In this document: piece after piece, positions 8,118-17,742 of the stretch
Position numbering within the stretch: the first letter of the stretch is position 1
Layout of the letters: the number at the start of each line of letters is the position of its first letter
Origin: Saprospiraceae bacterium
GTDB taxonomy: Bacteria; Bacteroidota; Bacteroidia; Chitinophagales; Saprospiraceae
DNA length: 64,000 nucleotides
Assembly (NCBI GenBank): GCA_019187225.1
Contig: JABAQQ010000023.1
Location: 1-64,000 of the forward strand
Direction: 5' to 3'
The notes under the pieces: model-generated
What the model saw: only the letters and a program-made list of their open reading frames with translations
Database searches by the model: none
What the model was told of the DNA's origin: nothing
Position numbers and translations under genes: made by a program

Positions 8118-11100
8118 TTACCCTACAGCAGTGATCGGCATTTCTACAAAAAAGTCTGTCCCTTCGTTTTCGCGGGTTTCGAAGCGTATCGTGCCATCGT
8201 GGGCTTCGATGATCTTTTTACAAATGGCAAGGCCGAGCCCGCTGCCGGAAGTTTTAGTCGTAAAATTCGGTTCGAACACCCGTTCGCGGATCTCCGGCGG
8301 AATCCCGCCGCCATTGTCGCTGATCTTGACCGTCGCATGGCCGTTCTGACGAGCCAGTGAAACACGGATCTGACCTTCCCGGTCGGATGGGATCGCCTGA
8401 ATGGCGTTGATGACCAGGTTGTTGAACACCCGGATGAGGTGATTCTTATCACCCAGAATATGGAATCGCTCCGGCGGTATCTTGAGGTCGAGCGAGACAT
8501 TCCGCTGCTCGCTGAACAGGTCGTATACGCTTTCCACCACGTCGTTCAGCACCACATCGGATTTCTGGCGAATGTCGAGGTTGGCGAACATGGAGAACTC
8601 TGAGGCGATCTGTGCCAGCGAATCAATCTGCTCGATCAGACGGGTGATCGCCTTGCGCAGGTAGGCGGCAGCTTGTTCCGGATTCGACGATACCCGCTCT
8701 AATTGCTGCATGGAAAGTTTCATTGTGGTCAGGGGATTTTTGATGTCGTGGGCCACCTGCCGTGCCATTTCACGCCAGGCGCCTTCGCGTTCGAGGCGTA
8801 CGAGTTGTTGCTTGGAGGCCTCCAGTTTATCCACCATGCGATTGTATTCACCGATGAGTTCACTCACCTCATCCTCTTCATCTCCCTGATAATCAAGCGT
8901 TTGATTCTTATCCTCGCTGAGTTTGACCGAGCGGATCTTGTCGGATACGAGGCTCAGAGGGCGGATAATAGAACGCGCCAGCAGATATGTAACGACAAAT
9001 GCAACGAGCAACAGGAATACATACAAGCTTGCCAGCATCCCGATAAAATCCGACACTTCGGAACCAATCTTGCGGTCGTCGAGCAGGTAGGGCACGCCAA
9101 GAAAACCAAGCAACTCGTTTTGTCCGGTGCGCAAGGGCAGATATTTGGTGAAATAATCCAAACCGGCGGAGCGCTCCGCCTCGATCATCTCCGGCTGATT
9201 GTTGTTTTTCAAAATGTGTTGAGCGACGGGATTCATTTTACCAGGCAGAATACCCAGTCCGCTCAGGTCCTCCTGCGTGGTAAATTCAAGATTTCCCGCC
9301 GGAGAATACAGATTGGCATCCATCGAAAGGCTGCCCGCAATGTCTGCAAGTGTCTGGGGCAGCAAGCGGCGCAGGCTATCTGCCGAAAGGGCGGAGCCAA
9401 CCAGACGGGTTTTCAGGCTGGTCAGTACCGCTTCGGCGCGATAATCCAGATTGGCGCGTTGCGCGTTTTTCGACGCATCGCTGAAGTGCTGATAGGTGAT
9501 CCAGCCCAGCACCAGAAATGCGATTCCCACGAGCGTTACCGTCCAGTATTGGATGCGTTTGGCCAGCGAACCGCGCGCGCTGACTTGAAAACGGTATTTT
9601 TCAGGAAGGAAATGCAGCCAGGTATTGGCTAATGCCAGTAAGAAAAGCAGAAGCGAGGCCAGGGTGAATAATATGGAGAACAAATAAACCTGTTTGTGCC
9701 ATCCGCCGCGCAATCGGCCTACCGATGCAACCGATTGGCCGTCAGCACTTTTAAATACGGCGTCCACCCGTCGCGGACCGGAAGTTTCGATGTCGCGGCT
9801 TTCGCCGTTGTTCAGCGGAGTATTTAATGCGAGCCCATTCCCCTGGCCTTGTTCCACGATCAATTTTCCGTTTTTCAGTACCGCAAAGTCATAGCGCGCA
9901 AGCCGTTGCAGGTTCTTATAAGGCAATTGGTTGAACAACTGCACATAAACACGCGCGGGCGCCGGATAGTCATGATCGAGGAAGCAGTAAACCTTGGCAG
10001 GTTGAGAAGGGTCGTTCATGCGTTGCGCATGAAGTTCCATCATGTACCTGAATTTGCCGTCTTCATCGGTGCGAAAGCGGATACCGGGCGCGCCGGGCAA
10101 AGGCTTACCCCGGCTCCAGTTGTCCATCACGTACTCGTACCCAAGGGGTTGTTCCAGTAAAATGGGTTCGACACCGCGGTCGAAAGCGAATACGTTCAGG
10201 CGGTAATGCTGGAAGAGATAGTGATTTGTAAAAATAAAGGTATTGAAATGATCGCGCAGATCGCCGGCATTGGGTTTGAATGGCCAGGGTTTGAGCAGTG
10301 TATTAAGCCGCTGCGAATCCCGCTGGAAAGATGCCAGCAGTTCCGGCAAACCCTGCTCCACTGCCTCCATATCGCGGTCATCGGTCAACGCCTGAGCATA
10401 GGCAATGCGAATATCCCTGTCCTTCAATAAGTTGTAATGATACAGCAACAGTGAAGCGAACATAGAAAAAATCAGCAGCCAACACGCCATCCACCCGAAT
10501 CCAGGGGCTTCCCAATGCACAAAAACATCAAACAACGCAGCATACACCACCGATAACCCAACAATGATCATCGACCCAACCAAGAGGTCGTTGCCCATCA
10601 TTGCGCAAATGGCGTACATAACGACAGCGCCAACCCCCAGTGCAATGCCCCTTTGCGAAGTTGGCAGTCCGGCTCTTTTTACCGACATCATCATCCGGTG
10701 GCTGAAAAGGAAAAGCCCTCCCATCAGCAATATAACGCCGCCAATAGCCAGCAGGGCCGACCAGTCGGACTGGAAAATATTGTCGAAATCAAATTCGATA
10801 CCCGAGTAAAATACCAGACGGCGCAATACTTCCACCCCTGCAAGTATACACAACATTGCAGCGACATAAAATGCTGCGCACAACGCAAAGCGAACAGGTA
10901 CGGAAAAATACGCCAGCGTTCCCATCCGGAAATGCCTGTGAAAATAAACGATAAGCCACGACAACAGCCCGATGTTGATGAGCCAATCACCCAGCGATTT
11001 ACCGATAAGCGACGGAATATCAAAGGATTGTGAAAACAGCGAGATGCCTCCGAATTGTTGTCCCGTGAAATTAAAATGGTTGTTGAGCCAGTAGCAGCCC

Positions 11101-11843
11101 CCTGCAACCACCACTAAAAGCACCGCTCCCGCAACAGGAAAAAAGCGTTCGGCCAACCGCACGGCAAGCTGATTGATGAGACTGAACAAGACAATGAAAA
11201 ACAGCCCGAAAAAAACAAACTTCATCCATTGCAACCAGGTGGAATGCACTGGCCCGGCAGCCTCCAGATAACACAGGTCGTTGCCCGCAACCTGAACAGG
11301 ATAATCGGTAACAGAGGCCGTGACCTGAATCTGAGACGGAATATTCCTGTCGGCGGGAAAGTTCATTTGTTCCGAATCCTCCGCCACACCGACAGCATAA
11401 CGAATGGGTATCAAAACCAGCGATGCAGACGAACCTGAAGATTCGCGGCAGGCAGCAAACCAACCTGACGGCAATCGCAGCAGCGAACGGCTTTTGGAAG
11501 AAGTGAGACTTTTGAGTTGTGCCGTCGTCGGAATTACCCTGTTGTTGGTCCAGGCGAGAATGGAATCGGCTTGATATACGATAATCGTATAATCTTTTTC
11601 AATTTGGCTTTCAATAATCTCAGACCAGTTACCCGGAACCTTTCCGGAAGCGGCAGCTTCCAGGGCGACACGGTTTTCTTTTATCCAGGCAAGCGCCTCC
11701 GATTCCTGCTCTTCCAGAAAAGCAGAAATTTGATCGGCGTGCTCTTGCAGCAGCGTCGTATCTTTGTCCCACTGAGCGGCACTGACGGCAACTGCCAACA
11801 GGACAGCCAGTGCGACCAGATAAAGGAGCAGACGTTTCAACAT
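8118..11843 (-). CDS. Giant polytopic NtrY-like sensor histidine kinase
   Basis: At 1241 residues this is far longer than ordinary sensor kinases. An N-terminal membrane anchor (residues 5-24) precedes an extracytoplasmic region (about 25-200). About ten membrane helices follow (about 205-480), then a second soluble region, more membrane segments near 700 and 745, a third sensor-like loop, and a last helix near 920. A HAMP domain (about 945-1000) leads to a kinase core with the H-box VAHDIKNPLTTMK, N-box NNLVINAIQAI and G-boxes DNGGGIPPE and GSGLGLAI. The AWREMARQVAHDIKNP context is NtrY-like. No response regulator gene is adjacent. The signal is unknown. Confidence 0.9.
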   Translation of the reverse strand: MLKRLLLYLVALAVLLAVAVSAAQWDKDTTLLQEHADQISAFLEEQESEALAWIKENRVALEAAASGKVPGNWSEIIESQIEKDYTIIVYQADSILAWTNNRVIPTTAQLKSLTSSKSRSLLRLPSGWFAACRESSGSSASLVLIPIRYAVGVAEDSEQMNFPADRNIPSQIQVTASVTDYPVQVAGNDLCYLEAAGPVHSTWLQWMKFVFFGLFFIVLFSLINQLAVRLAERFFPVAGAVLLVVVAGGCYWLNNHFNFTGQQFGGISLFSQSFDIPSLIGKSLGDWLINIGLLSWLIVYFHRHFRMGTLAYFSVPVRFALCAAFYVAAMLCILAGVEVLRRLVFYSGIEFDFDNIFQSDWSALLAIGGVILLMGGLFLFSHRMMMSVKRAGLPTSQRGIALGVGAVVMYAICAMMGNDLLVGSMIIVGLSVVYAALFDVFVHWEAPGFGWMACWLLIFSMFASLLLYHYNLLKDRDIRIAYAQALTDDRDMEAVEQGLPELLASFQRDSQRLNTLLKPWPFKPNAGDLRDHFNTFIFTNHYLFQHYRLNVFAFDRGVEPILLEQPLGYEYVMDNWSRGKPLPGAPGIRFRTDEDGKFRYMMELHAQRMNDPSQPAKVYCFLDHDYPAPARVYVQLFNQLPYKNLQRLARYDFAVLKNGKLIVEQGQGNGLALNTPLNNGESRDIETSGPRRVDAVFKSADGQSVASVGRLRGGWHKQVYLFSILFTLASLLLFLLALANTWLHFLPEKYRFQVSARGSLAKRIQYWTVTLVGIAFLVLGWITYQHFSDASKNAQRANLDYRAEAVLTSLKTRLVGSALSADSLRRLLPQTLADIAGSLSMDANLYSPAGNLEFTTQEDLSGLGILPGKMNPVAQHILKNNNQPEMIEAERSAGLDYFTKYLPLRTGQNELLGFLGVPYLLDDRKIGSEVSDFIGMLASLYVFLLLVAFVVTYLLARSIIRPLSLVSDKIRSVKLSEDKNQTLDYQGDEEDEVSELIGEYNRMVDKLEASKQQLVRLEREGAWREMARQVAHDIKNPLTTMKLSMQQLERVSSNPEQAAAYLRKAITRLIEQIDSLAQIASEFSMFANLDIRQKSDVVLNDVVESVYDLFSEQRNVSLDLKIPPERFHILGDKNHLIRVFNNLVINAIQAIPSDREGQIRVSLARQNGHATVKISDNGGGIPPEIRERVFEPNFTTKTSGSGLGLAICKKIIEAHDGTIRFETRENEGTDFFVEMPITAVG

Positions 11844-11936
11844 AAGGGAAACTTTACAGGGAAAATGCCGGTTGCGGCGGCGAATCTTTTAAAACACGCC
11901 CGCCGGTGATGGATTAAAATTCCTCGAAAGCGCGGG

Positions 11937-11944
11937 CAAAAGTA
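11937..11944 (-). promoter_or_regulatory. Putative -7 box for the sensor kinase gene
   Basis: The minus strand reads TACTTTTG, matching TAnnTTTG, about 95 bp upstream of the kinase start. A CAA on plus at 11966-11968 could be a weak -33 element at a 21-bp spacing. Confidence 0.35.
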
Positions 11945-12006
11945 CCTAAACAAAGTTTACGCCAAGAAACATGAGACCTCAATTTTCAATGAATTCAATT
12001 AACATG

Positions 12007-12402
12007 ACTACAGACCGCTCTGCCGCCTCACGGGGAGGAAAGTCCGGACAACACAGAGCGCCGCACCGCCTAACCGGCGGAGTCTTTTTCCGGTTCGCCG
12101 GGAAAAGGCATAGATAGTGTCACAGAAAATAACGGCCCGCCGTCGCCTCCGGCTATGGCGGGTAAAGGTGAAAACGTGCGGTAAGAGCGCACGATTTCCC
12201 GAAGCAATTCGGGAGAGGGATAAACCTTGCGGGTTGAAATGCCACGCACACCTTGTTCTATGTGTTGCTCGCACATTGTTCCCGAGCGATCGGGGCTGCA
12301 AGGGGGGTAGGCAGCGCAAATGCTCCGGGAGACCGAAGCATCAGATAAATGGCAGAGATTCCGGGCAACCGGAATACAGAATCCGGCTTACAGGTCTGTA
12401 GT
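12007..12402 (+). ncRNA. rnpB: RNase P RNA component (class A)
   Basis: The 5' end ACTACAGACC pairs exactly with the 3' end GGTCTGTAGT, forming helix P1. Universal conserved blocks are present: GAGGAAAGTCCGG near 12034-12046 with a following ACA, and the 3' block ACAGAATCCGGCTTACAG (12376-12393). The about 396-nt length suits bacterial type A RNase P RNA, the ribozyme that matures tRNA 5' ends. A run of eight T follows directly (12402-12409). About 10 bp beyond it a second hairpin (GGGTTGAT with ATCAACCACCC, then TTTTT, about 12418-12462) may finish termination. Confidence 0.95.
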
Positions 12403-12478
12403 TTTTTTTGTTGATAAGGGTTGATGAAGACCTATCCATTATATCAACCACCCTTTTTGCTGACCATTCTTTCAAAAC

Positions 12479-13156
12479 ATGAGACGTTTTTTTGCTCTTT
12501 TTGCCTTTTTCATTGTCCCTTTCCTGTTTGCCTTTCAAAAAATGAATAAACCTGTGCGGGTCATCTTTTTCGGCGACAGTATCACGGAAGCCGGTGTGGA
12601 GCCCGGGGGGTATATCTCTCAAATGCGCGAAATGGTCGCAGCCGAAGGTAAGAACGACGTTTATGAACTGATCGGCTCGGGTATCGGCGGCAATAAAATT
12701 TACGACCTCTATCTCCGCTTCGAAAGAGATGTGCTGCCGCAAAAACCGGATATCGTCGTTATTTACGTGGGTGTGAACGACGTGTGGCACAAACGGACAC
12801 ACGGAACCGGCACCGACCCGGATAAATTCCGGAATTTTTACGAAGCCCTGATCGGCAAATTACAGACGCAGGGTATCCGGCTCGTGCTCTGCACCCCCGC
12901 CTGCATCGGCGAAAAAAGCGATTGCACCAATCCGCAGGATGGCGAATTGAACCAGTACGCGCAAATGATACGGGACCTGGCTGCGCAGTATAAGTGTGGC
13001 CTGTGCGACCTGCGTACGGCATTTCTGAACCATGAAGCGGAAAATAACTCCGCCAATAAGGACAAGGGAATCCTTACCACCGACGGCGTCCACCTGAACG
13101 ACGCGGGCAACAAAATGGTGGCCACGATGCTGCTGGGAAAAATACGCTCGAATTAA
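12479..13156 (+). CDS. Exported SGNH/GDSL hydrolase
   Basis: The 225-residue protein has an N-terminal hydrophobic signal (residues 4-19). Family blocks are complete: block I FFGDSITEAG with nucleophile Ser34, block II glycine in GIGGN near 69-72, block III GVND at 98-101, and block V DGVHLN with Asp202 and His205. These define a lipase/acylhydrolase-type esterase, possibly a carbohydrate deacetylase or lysophospholipase in the periplasm. The substrate cannot be inferred. It starts downstream of rnpB and converges on the lipocalin-like gene, sharing TTAA at their stop codons. Confidence 0.92.
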   Translation: MRRFFALFAFFIVPFLFAFQKMNKPVRVIFFGDSITEAGVEPGGYISQMREMVAAEGKNDVYELIGSGIGGNKIYDLYLRFERDVLPQKPDIVVIYVGVNDVWHKRTHGTGTDPDKFRNFYEALIGKLQTQGIRLVLCTPACIGEKSDCTNPQDGELNQYAQMIRDLAAQYKCGLCDLRTAFLNHEAENNSANKDKGILTTDGVHLNDAGNKMVATMLLGKIRSN

Positions 13157-13533
13157 TTCGCCTTTCTAAAGGTATATGTTTCCCCTTTGCGGAAAAGCAA
13201 CAGTTGCAGATCGTCTAATTTGAGAATTTCAAAATCAGCAAAGGCCTGACCATCGGAGTCCTTCAGGATCAGGCGGTTATTCACCACTTGCCAAAGGGTA
13301 CCGGATGGGAAAAAGCCGTCAATACAAGTGCTTTCCAGCGTTTGGTCGGGCTTGAACAACAGGTAGCCGTCGCAATTCATTTCGTAAGTGGTGGAAGCAT
13401 CCAGATTGCCTGATTTGCTGTGGCACTGCCATTTGCCTTGCAATTGGCCGGCAGCATGACGGAAGGAACTCAGGGATAAAAACAGGAGCGCAAAAATGGC
13501 TCCGCGAACCGGAATGTGTAAGTAGGCGGGCAT
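13153..13533 (-). CDS. Small secreted lipocalin-like protein
   Basis: The 126-residue protein has a signal peptide (hydrophobic residues 11-25). The mature part begins QLQGKWQCHS and resembles the short lipocalin-like domains common in Bacteroidota: G.W start, alternating beta-strand pattern, and FKPDQTLESTC...W.V.N..L.L. Cysteines at about positions 37, 54 and 70 may form a disulfide. A ligand-binding or structural envelope role is plausible but unproven. The similarity is recognised by pattern, so family assignment is moderate. Confidence 0.75.
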   Translation of the reverse strand: MPAYLHIPVRGAIFALLFLSLSSFRHAAGQLQGKWQCHSKSGNLDASTTYEMNCDGYLLFKPDQTLESTCIDGFFPSGTLWQVVNNRLILKDSDGQAFADFEILKLDDLQLLLFRKGETYTFRKAN

Positions 13534-13676
13534 GGATTAAGTTGTTTTTATTGGGGGCTAAGGTAGGGAATACCCAAATATTTGTACCAGGGAAATGTGT
13601 TAAAGTTTTTATGTGAATGCAAAACAGACAGAAAAAACTTCAACACAACCCGGCGAAGGAGGTATTCCCGCAAAGT

Positions 13677-14405
13677 CTACGCCCGCCGCAATTTGATGAT
13701 CCTGATGCCGTGCATCAGACGCAACACCGGGTACATCGGGTCAAATTCCCATTTTTTCACAGCAAAATTGGGGCTGTTGGGATGTTTGTGGTGATTGTTT
13801 TGAAACAACTCACCCAACAGAAGCAGGTCGAACGGAAGTGTGTTCTTCGAATGGTCACCGTTGTCGTAATTTTTATAGCCGTATTTGTGCCCGCACCAGT
13901 TCACCACCGCGCCATGTACAGGCCCCATGAGAAAATGCACCGGCAGGAGCAGGTACATCCACCATTCGGTGGCAAAAAAAACGTAAAAAACGATGTACCC
14001 GCTGCCCCAAACCAAACGGGACGTCCAGGAATTACCCAATTTGTCCAGCCAGTTCCAGGTGGGGTAATTGCCCAGAAAATTCGGTGCTACTTTGAGGCGG
14101 TTGTGAACAAGGCCATTAAAAATCCTGGCCGTATGCACCATCATGGAAAAAACATCTTTAAAAAAATTGGGTGAGTGCGGGTCCTGTTCGGTATCAGAAA
14201 AAGCATGGTGCATCCGGTGCATGATGGCGTATGCTCGTGGCACCAGGTAGGAAGGACCTTGCGCTACATATGTCAGGAAATGAAAAATCCGTTCCCAAAA
14301 CCGGTTCATCGTAAACATTTTGTGCGAGGCATAACGGTGATGGAAAAATGTCTGGAGAAAAATGGCGCTGAACCAATGCGCCGTGAAAAAACTGAAAACA
14401 GCCAT
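13677..14405 (-). CDS. Acyl-CoA / fatty acid desaturase
   Basis: The start MAVFSFFTAHW gives 242 residues; a longer reading frame upstream is not hydrophobic and looks spurious. The three histidine boxes of the membrane di-iron desaturases are present: HHRYASH at about 22-28, HRMHH at 63-67, and NNHHKHPNSPNF near the C-terminus. Membrane pairs lie between them. The enzyme should introduce a cis double bond into a membrane fatty acyl chain using O2 and reduced electron carriers, adjusting fluidity. It is slightly shorter than the usual 250-300 residues but has all iron-ligand motifs. Confidence 0.92.
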   Translation of the reverse strand: MAVFSFFTAHWFSAIFLQTFFHHRYASHKMFTMNRFWERIFHFLTYVAQGPSYLVPRAYAIMHRMHHAFSDTEQDPHSPNFFKDVFSMMVHTARIFNGLVHNRLKVAPNFLGNYPTWNWLDKLGNSWTSRLVWGSGYIVFYVFFATEWWMYLLLPVHFLMGPVHGAVVNWCGHKYGYKNYDNGDHSKNTLPFDLLLLGELFQNNHHKHPNSPNFAVKKWEFDPMYPVLRLMHGIRIIKLRRA

Positions 14406-14642
14406 GTTTGAATATTTTGTGCCCGCAATGATAGAACAATTTTGCGGGCGCTCTTCCCGGCAGCAGGCGTGACGCACCGCCTTGCAGGAACGGTACGAGC
14501 TACTGTTTTTCAGGATTGCCAATTTTCGATCCTGATTTCGCTGCACCAACAAATTTTACTCCGTCTAAACCCTTTTGCGACGCCGTTTGATTTCGTTTCG
14601 GCAAGCCGTTTTTTTTAAAAATTTTACAAAAAAATAATTCGT

Positions 14643-15902
14643 TTGAAATTCCTTCTCTTTTTCCCCGTTTGCCTGCTGCTGGCCTGCTCCCCCGGAAAAA
14701 AATTCACCGGCAGGAACAATCCGCTGCCTTCGATCCTCGATGGTCTCAGGAAAGACGCCATCACCGGTAAAGTACTAAAGAACAGCGCCACTTTCGAGGT
14801 GCAGATCATCTATACCCGGATTGACCGCGACCCGGCGGGAAAACCATTGTTCACTTCTTTCGGATACAACGTGGACAGCGCCAGGTATTTCTACCCCGCC
14901 AGTGTGGTAAAAATGCCACTCGCCCTGCTGGCATTGGAGAAGATCAATCATTTGCGCCGGAGCGGCTACCCGCGCCTGAACCGTAACACTCCCTATCGCC
15001 TGGATTCGCTTCGCGCTTTTCAGCAGCGATACGATACCGACAGCACAGCCCCTGGCGGCAGACCGAGCATTGCACACGACATCCGTCAGATATTTGTCGT
15101 GAGCGACAACCTGGCCTACAATCACCTGTTCGAATTTCTCGGCATGGATTATATCAATCGCCGGCTTCAGGAAAAAGGCTACACGCGTACCGGCATCGTT
15201 CACCGGTTCAACTTTCCCGGGCGCGACAACAGGTTCGCCAGTCCGATCACTTTCTACGAACCCAATGGCATTATATTCAGGGAAAAAGAGAAGTTCGACG
15301 AGCAAATCCGGAAAAATCCGCAGCGCCATGTAAAAAAAGGAAAGGCTTGGTACAACACCGCCGATAATCTGGTACAAGAACCTTTTGACATGACCAGCAA
15401 AAACTGGTTTGCCCTCACCGATATGGAAAAAATGTTGCGCACCGTTGTTTTCCCCGAATCCGTCCCGGAACAAAACCGATTTTTCCTCACAGCCAGCGAT
15501 TATAAGTTCCTATGGCATTACATGGGCATTTTCCCCAGGGAATGCGATCATCCTGAGTACGATCCGGCAATTTACTACGACGGATATGCCAAGTTCTTTC
15601 TGTTCGGCGACAGCAAAGAAAGAAGAGACAGTACATTGCGGGTGTTCAACAAGGTCGGCGAAGCCTACGGTACCCTGACAGATGTCGCCTATATCGTTGA
15701 TTTTGAAAAGAATGTGGAATTTATACTCGCCGCTACCATCCTCTGTAATACAAACGGCATTTTCAACGACGATACCTACGATTACGACACCATCGGGTTC
15801 CCCTTTCTGGCAAAATTGGGGCGCGCCGTATACGAGTACGAGATGCAACGTCCGCGCACAGGAAAACCCGATCTGAAAAAATACCGGGAAGCATTGCATT
15901 AA
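14643..15902 (+). CDS. Lipoprotein with class A beta-lactamase-like serine hydrolase fold
   Basis: The TTG start gives 419 residues. The signal peptide ends in a good lipobox, LLLAC (lipidated Cys15). The catalytic motif SVVK (Ser87, Lys90) and the second motif SDN (154-156) match class A beta-lactamase/transpeptidase-like serine hydrolases. A clear KTG third motif and the omega-loop ExxLN were not seen. It is longer than classical beta-lactamases (about 290 residues), with an extra C-terminal portion. It more likely acts on peptidoglycan or another amide/ester than as a true antibiotic-resistance enzyme; this is inference. It converges on the small Ig-like gene 6 bp away. Confidence 0.82.
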   Translation: MKFLLFFPVCLLLACSPGKKFTGRNNPLPSILDGLRKDAITGKVLKNSATFEVQIIYTRIDRDPAGKPLFTSFGYNVDSARYFYPASVVKMPLALLALEKINHLRRSGYPRLNRNTPYRLDSLRAFQQRYDTDSTAPGGRPSIAHDIRQIFVVSDNLAYNHLFEFLGMDYINRRLQEKGYTRTGIVHRFNFPGRDNRFASPITFYEPNGIIFREKEKFDEQIRKNPQRHVKKGKAWYNTADNLVQEPFDMTSKNWFALTDMEKMLRTVVFPESVPEQNRFFLTASDYKFLWHYMGIFPRECDHPEYDPAIYYDGYAKFFLFGDSKERRDSTLRVFNKVGEAYGTLTDVAYIVDFEKNVEFILAATILCNTNGIFNDDTYDYDTIGFPFLAKLGRAVYEYEMQRPRTGKPDLKKYREALH

Positions 15903-15908
15903 AATGGT

Positions 15909-16253
15909 TCAGGTGCAGGGCCTTGTGCGCACATTCACGGAAGTGGTAAAAGTGCAGCCGCCTTTGGTTTTCACCGTAACTTCGTATATACCGGCTTTGT
16001 TCACTCTGATGGTGCGTCCCATTTCACCCGTGCTCCAGGAATAGCTCTCAAATTCACCTTCCACTTTCAGCGCTGTTTCGGAGCCTTCGCATATCTCGGT
16101 AGCGCCGGATATTTCCACGCCGGAAAAGCGTTTTGCAGGCGCCGGTGTTTCTTCAACACCTGTCTGGATCTCCTGCGCGAAGGAAACAGCGGGTAGCCCG
16201 CATGCGAAAAGTGTCGCACCTAAAATACCGGAGAATAATATGCGCTTGATCAT
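15909..16253 (-). CDS. Small secreted Ig/PKD-like domain protein
   Basis: The start MIKRILFSGILG gives 114 residues with a signal peptide cleaved near SFAQE. The mature part holds one beta-sandwich of the type used as adhesin repeats in this phylum: GATEICEGSETALKVEG, then YSWSTGEMGRTIRV, then AGIYEVTVKTKGGCTF. It is therefore a one-domain relative of the repeats in the giant proteins at 33.6-46.9 kb, with paired cysteines. No T9SS C-terminal domain follows. Function is unknown, presumably surface or periplasmic. Confidence 0.75.
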   Translation of the reverse strand: MIKRILFSGILGATLFACGLPAVSFAQEIQTGVEETPAPAKRFSGVEISGATEICEGSETALKVEGEFESYSWSTGEMGRTIRVNKAGIYEVTVKTKGGCTFTTSVNVRTRPCT

Positions 16254-16417
16254 AGACTGGGATCGTTGATGAAAGGTGTGAATACCCGGATTTGTGTGTT
16301 CTGCGGGATAGCCAGGATTGATCATCCTGATTTTCAATGATATCGAAGCGCAAGTTTTCACAAACCACTTTTCATTGGGTATAAATATCGGGGGAAAACG
16401 GCATCAGGCCAAATTTT

Positions 16418-17620
16418 TCATCGGGAAGTACTTCCATCCTTCCGGCCTGTCTTTTCTTTAAATGCGATCAGGAATGCCAGTAGTATAACTGCCGCAATTC
16501 CCGCAGGCACCAGCCAAAGACCCGGCCAGTTGCGCACTTCTCCATCCGTGAACATTTTTGCCACCGCACCGCCCAAATACGAACCGAAGGTCATGCCCAG
16601 GCCGTAGGTAGCTATCGTAAATAAACCCTGCGCCGAACTTTTTATTTGTTCGCCCGCCTTCCGATCGGAATAAATGTAACCTGTGACAAAGAAAAAATCG
16701 TAGCAAATGCCGTGCAGCAAAACGGCCAGGTACAAGGGCCAATGTACATCCGCGCCTCCAAAACTCAACAACAGATAACGCGCAACCCAAGCCAGCATAG
16801 CGACGAGCAAAATGTTCCGCACGCCGAGCTGCATAAGAAAAAAAGGCATCAGCAGCATGAACAAAACCTCGGAGCCCTGTCCCAGCAAACCCATCACCGA
16901 AGTTACATTTTCCACGCCGGAAGCCGTGAGATAATCGCCTGTGAAAGCGTAATAGAATGAAAGCGGGATGCAGAGCAATACAGCGCCGGCAAAAAATGTG
17001 GCATAGGACCGATCCTTGAACAAAGAAAGCGCATCCAGACCGAGTGTTTCCCGGATGCTGCCACCCGCAGTGCGTCCTTTGGGGGGCGTATCGGGCAGAA
17101 AAAAACTAAAAATACCCAATGCTACCGACAAGATGGCCGGTAAAACAAAAATAAAATCGGTATTCGAGCGACTGTTCACAGCCACGCCTGCGATGATCCA
17201 GCCGACTGTGCCCAATACGCGCAGTAAGGGAAAGTCCCGCTCCTGATTGTCCGACTGCCCCATCGCCACCGAATTGGTCAAGGCCACCGTCGGCATGTAT
17301 ACGCATGAATAGACCAGCAAAACCCACGGAAAAACAGCCATGTCCTGAATTTGCGCCAGATACCACAACAACGCAGCACCAACTAAATGCAACACGCCGA
17401 GTACTTTCTGTGCGGAAAAATACCGGTCAGCGATCATGCCGATAAAAAAGGGGGAGACCATCGCCCCAAACCAGGCATTCCCGTAGGCAAGACCGACCTG
17501 TGCCCCATCGGCTTTCAACACGGCAGGCAGGTATATCCCCATCGCGACGAACCACGCGCCCCAGATAAAATATTCGAGCAGCATCATGATGGATAACTGA
17601 AGTCGGGTAACAAGTTGCAT
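16418..17620 (-). CDS. MFS transporter, nucleoside:H+ symporter family
   Basis: The 400-residue, 12-helix membrane protein has the Nuc_H_symport (NupG/XapB-like) pattern: it opens with LQLSIMMLLEYFIWGAWFV and the first half carries GNAWFGAMVSPFFIGMIADRYF. This family imports nucleosides by proton symport. The gene stands alone with the rightward GT2 gene divergent from it. The exact substrate is not readable from sequence, and this family is paralogous and broad in Bacteroidota. Confidence 0.9.
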   Translation of the reverse strand: MQLVTRLQLSIMMLLEYFIWGAWFVAMGIYLPAVLKADGAQVGLAYGNAWFGAMVSPFFIGMIADRYFSAQKVLGVLHLVGAALLWYLAQIQDMAVFPWVLLVYSCVYMPTVALTNSVAMGQSDNQERDFPLLRVLGTVGWIIAGVAVNSRSNTDFIFVLPAILSVALGIFSFFLPDTPPKGRTAGGSIRETLGLDALSLFKDRSYATFFAGAVLLCIPLSFYYAFTGDYLTASGVENVTSVMGLLGQGSEVLFMLLMPFFLMQLGVRNILLVAMLAWVARYLLLSFGGADVHWPLYLAVLLHGICYDFFFVTGYIYSDRKAGEQIKSSAQGLFTIATYGLGMTFGSYLGGAVAKMFTDGEVRNWPGLWLVPAGIAAVILLAFLIAFKEKTGRKDGSTSR

Positions 17621-17742
17621 AACTGAATCCGGTTTAGAAAGAATGATGCGGCAATATTATTCATTGAAAATTAAGTTTTCGCATCGAAGGCTGAGATTTA
17701 GCCTTGTTTCCCCCAACTTTGCAGCGCAAAAACGCTCCCCTC

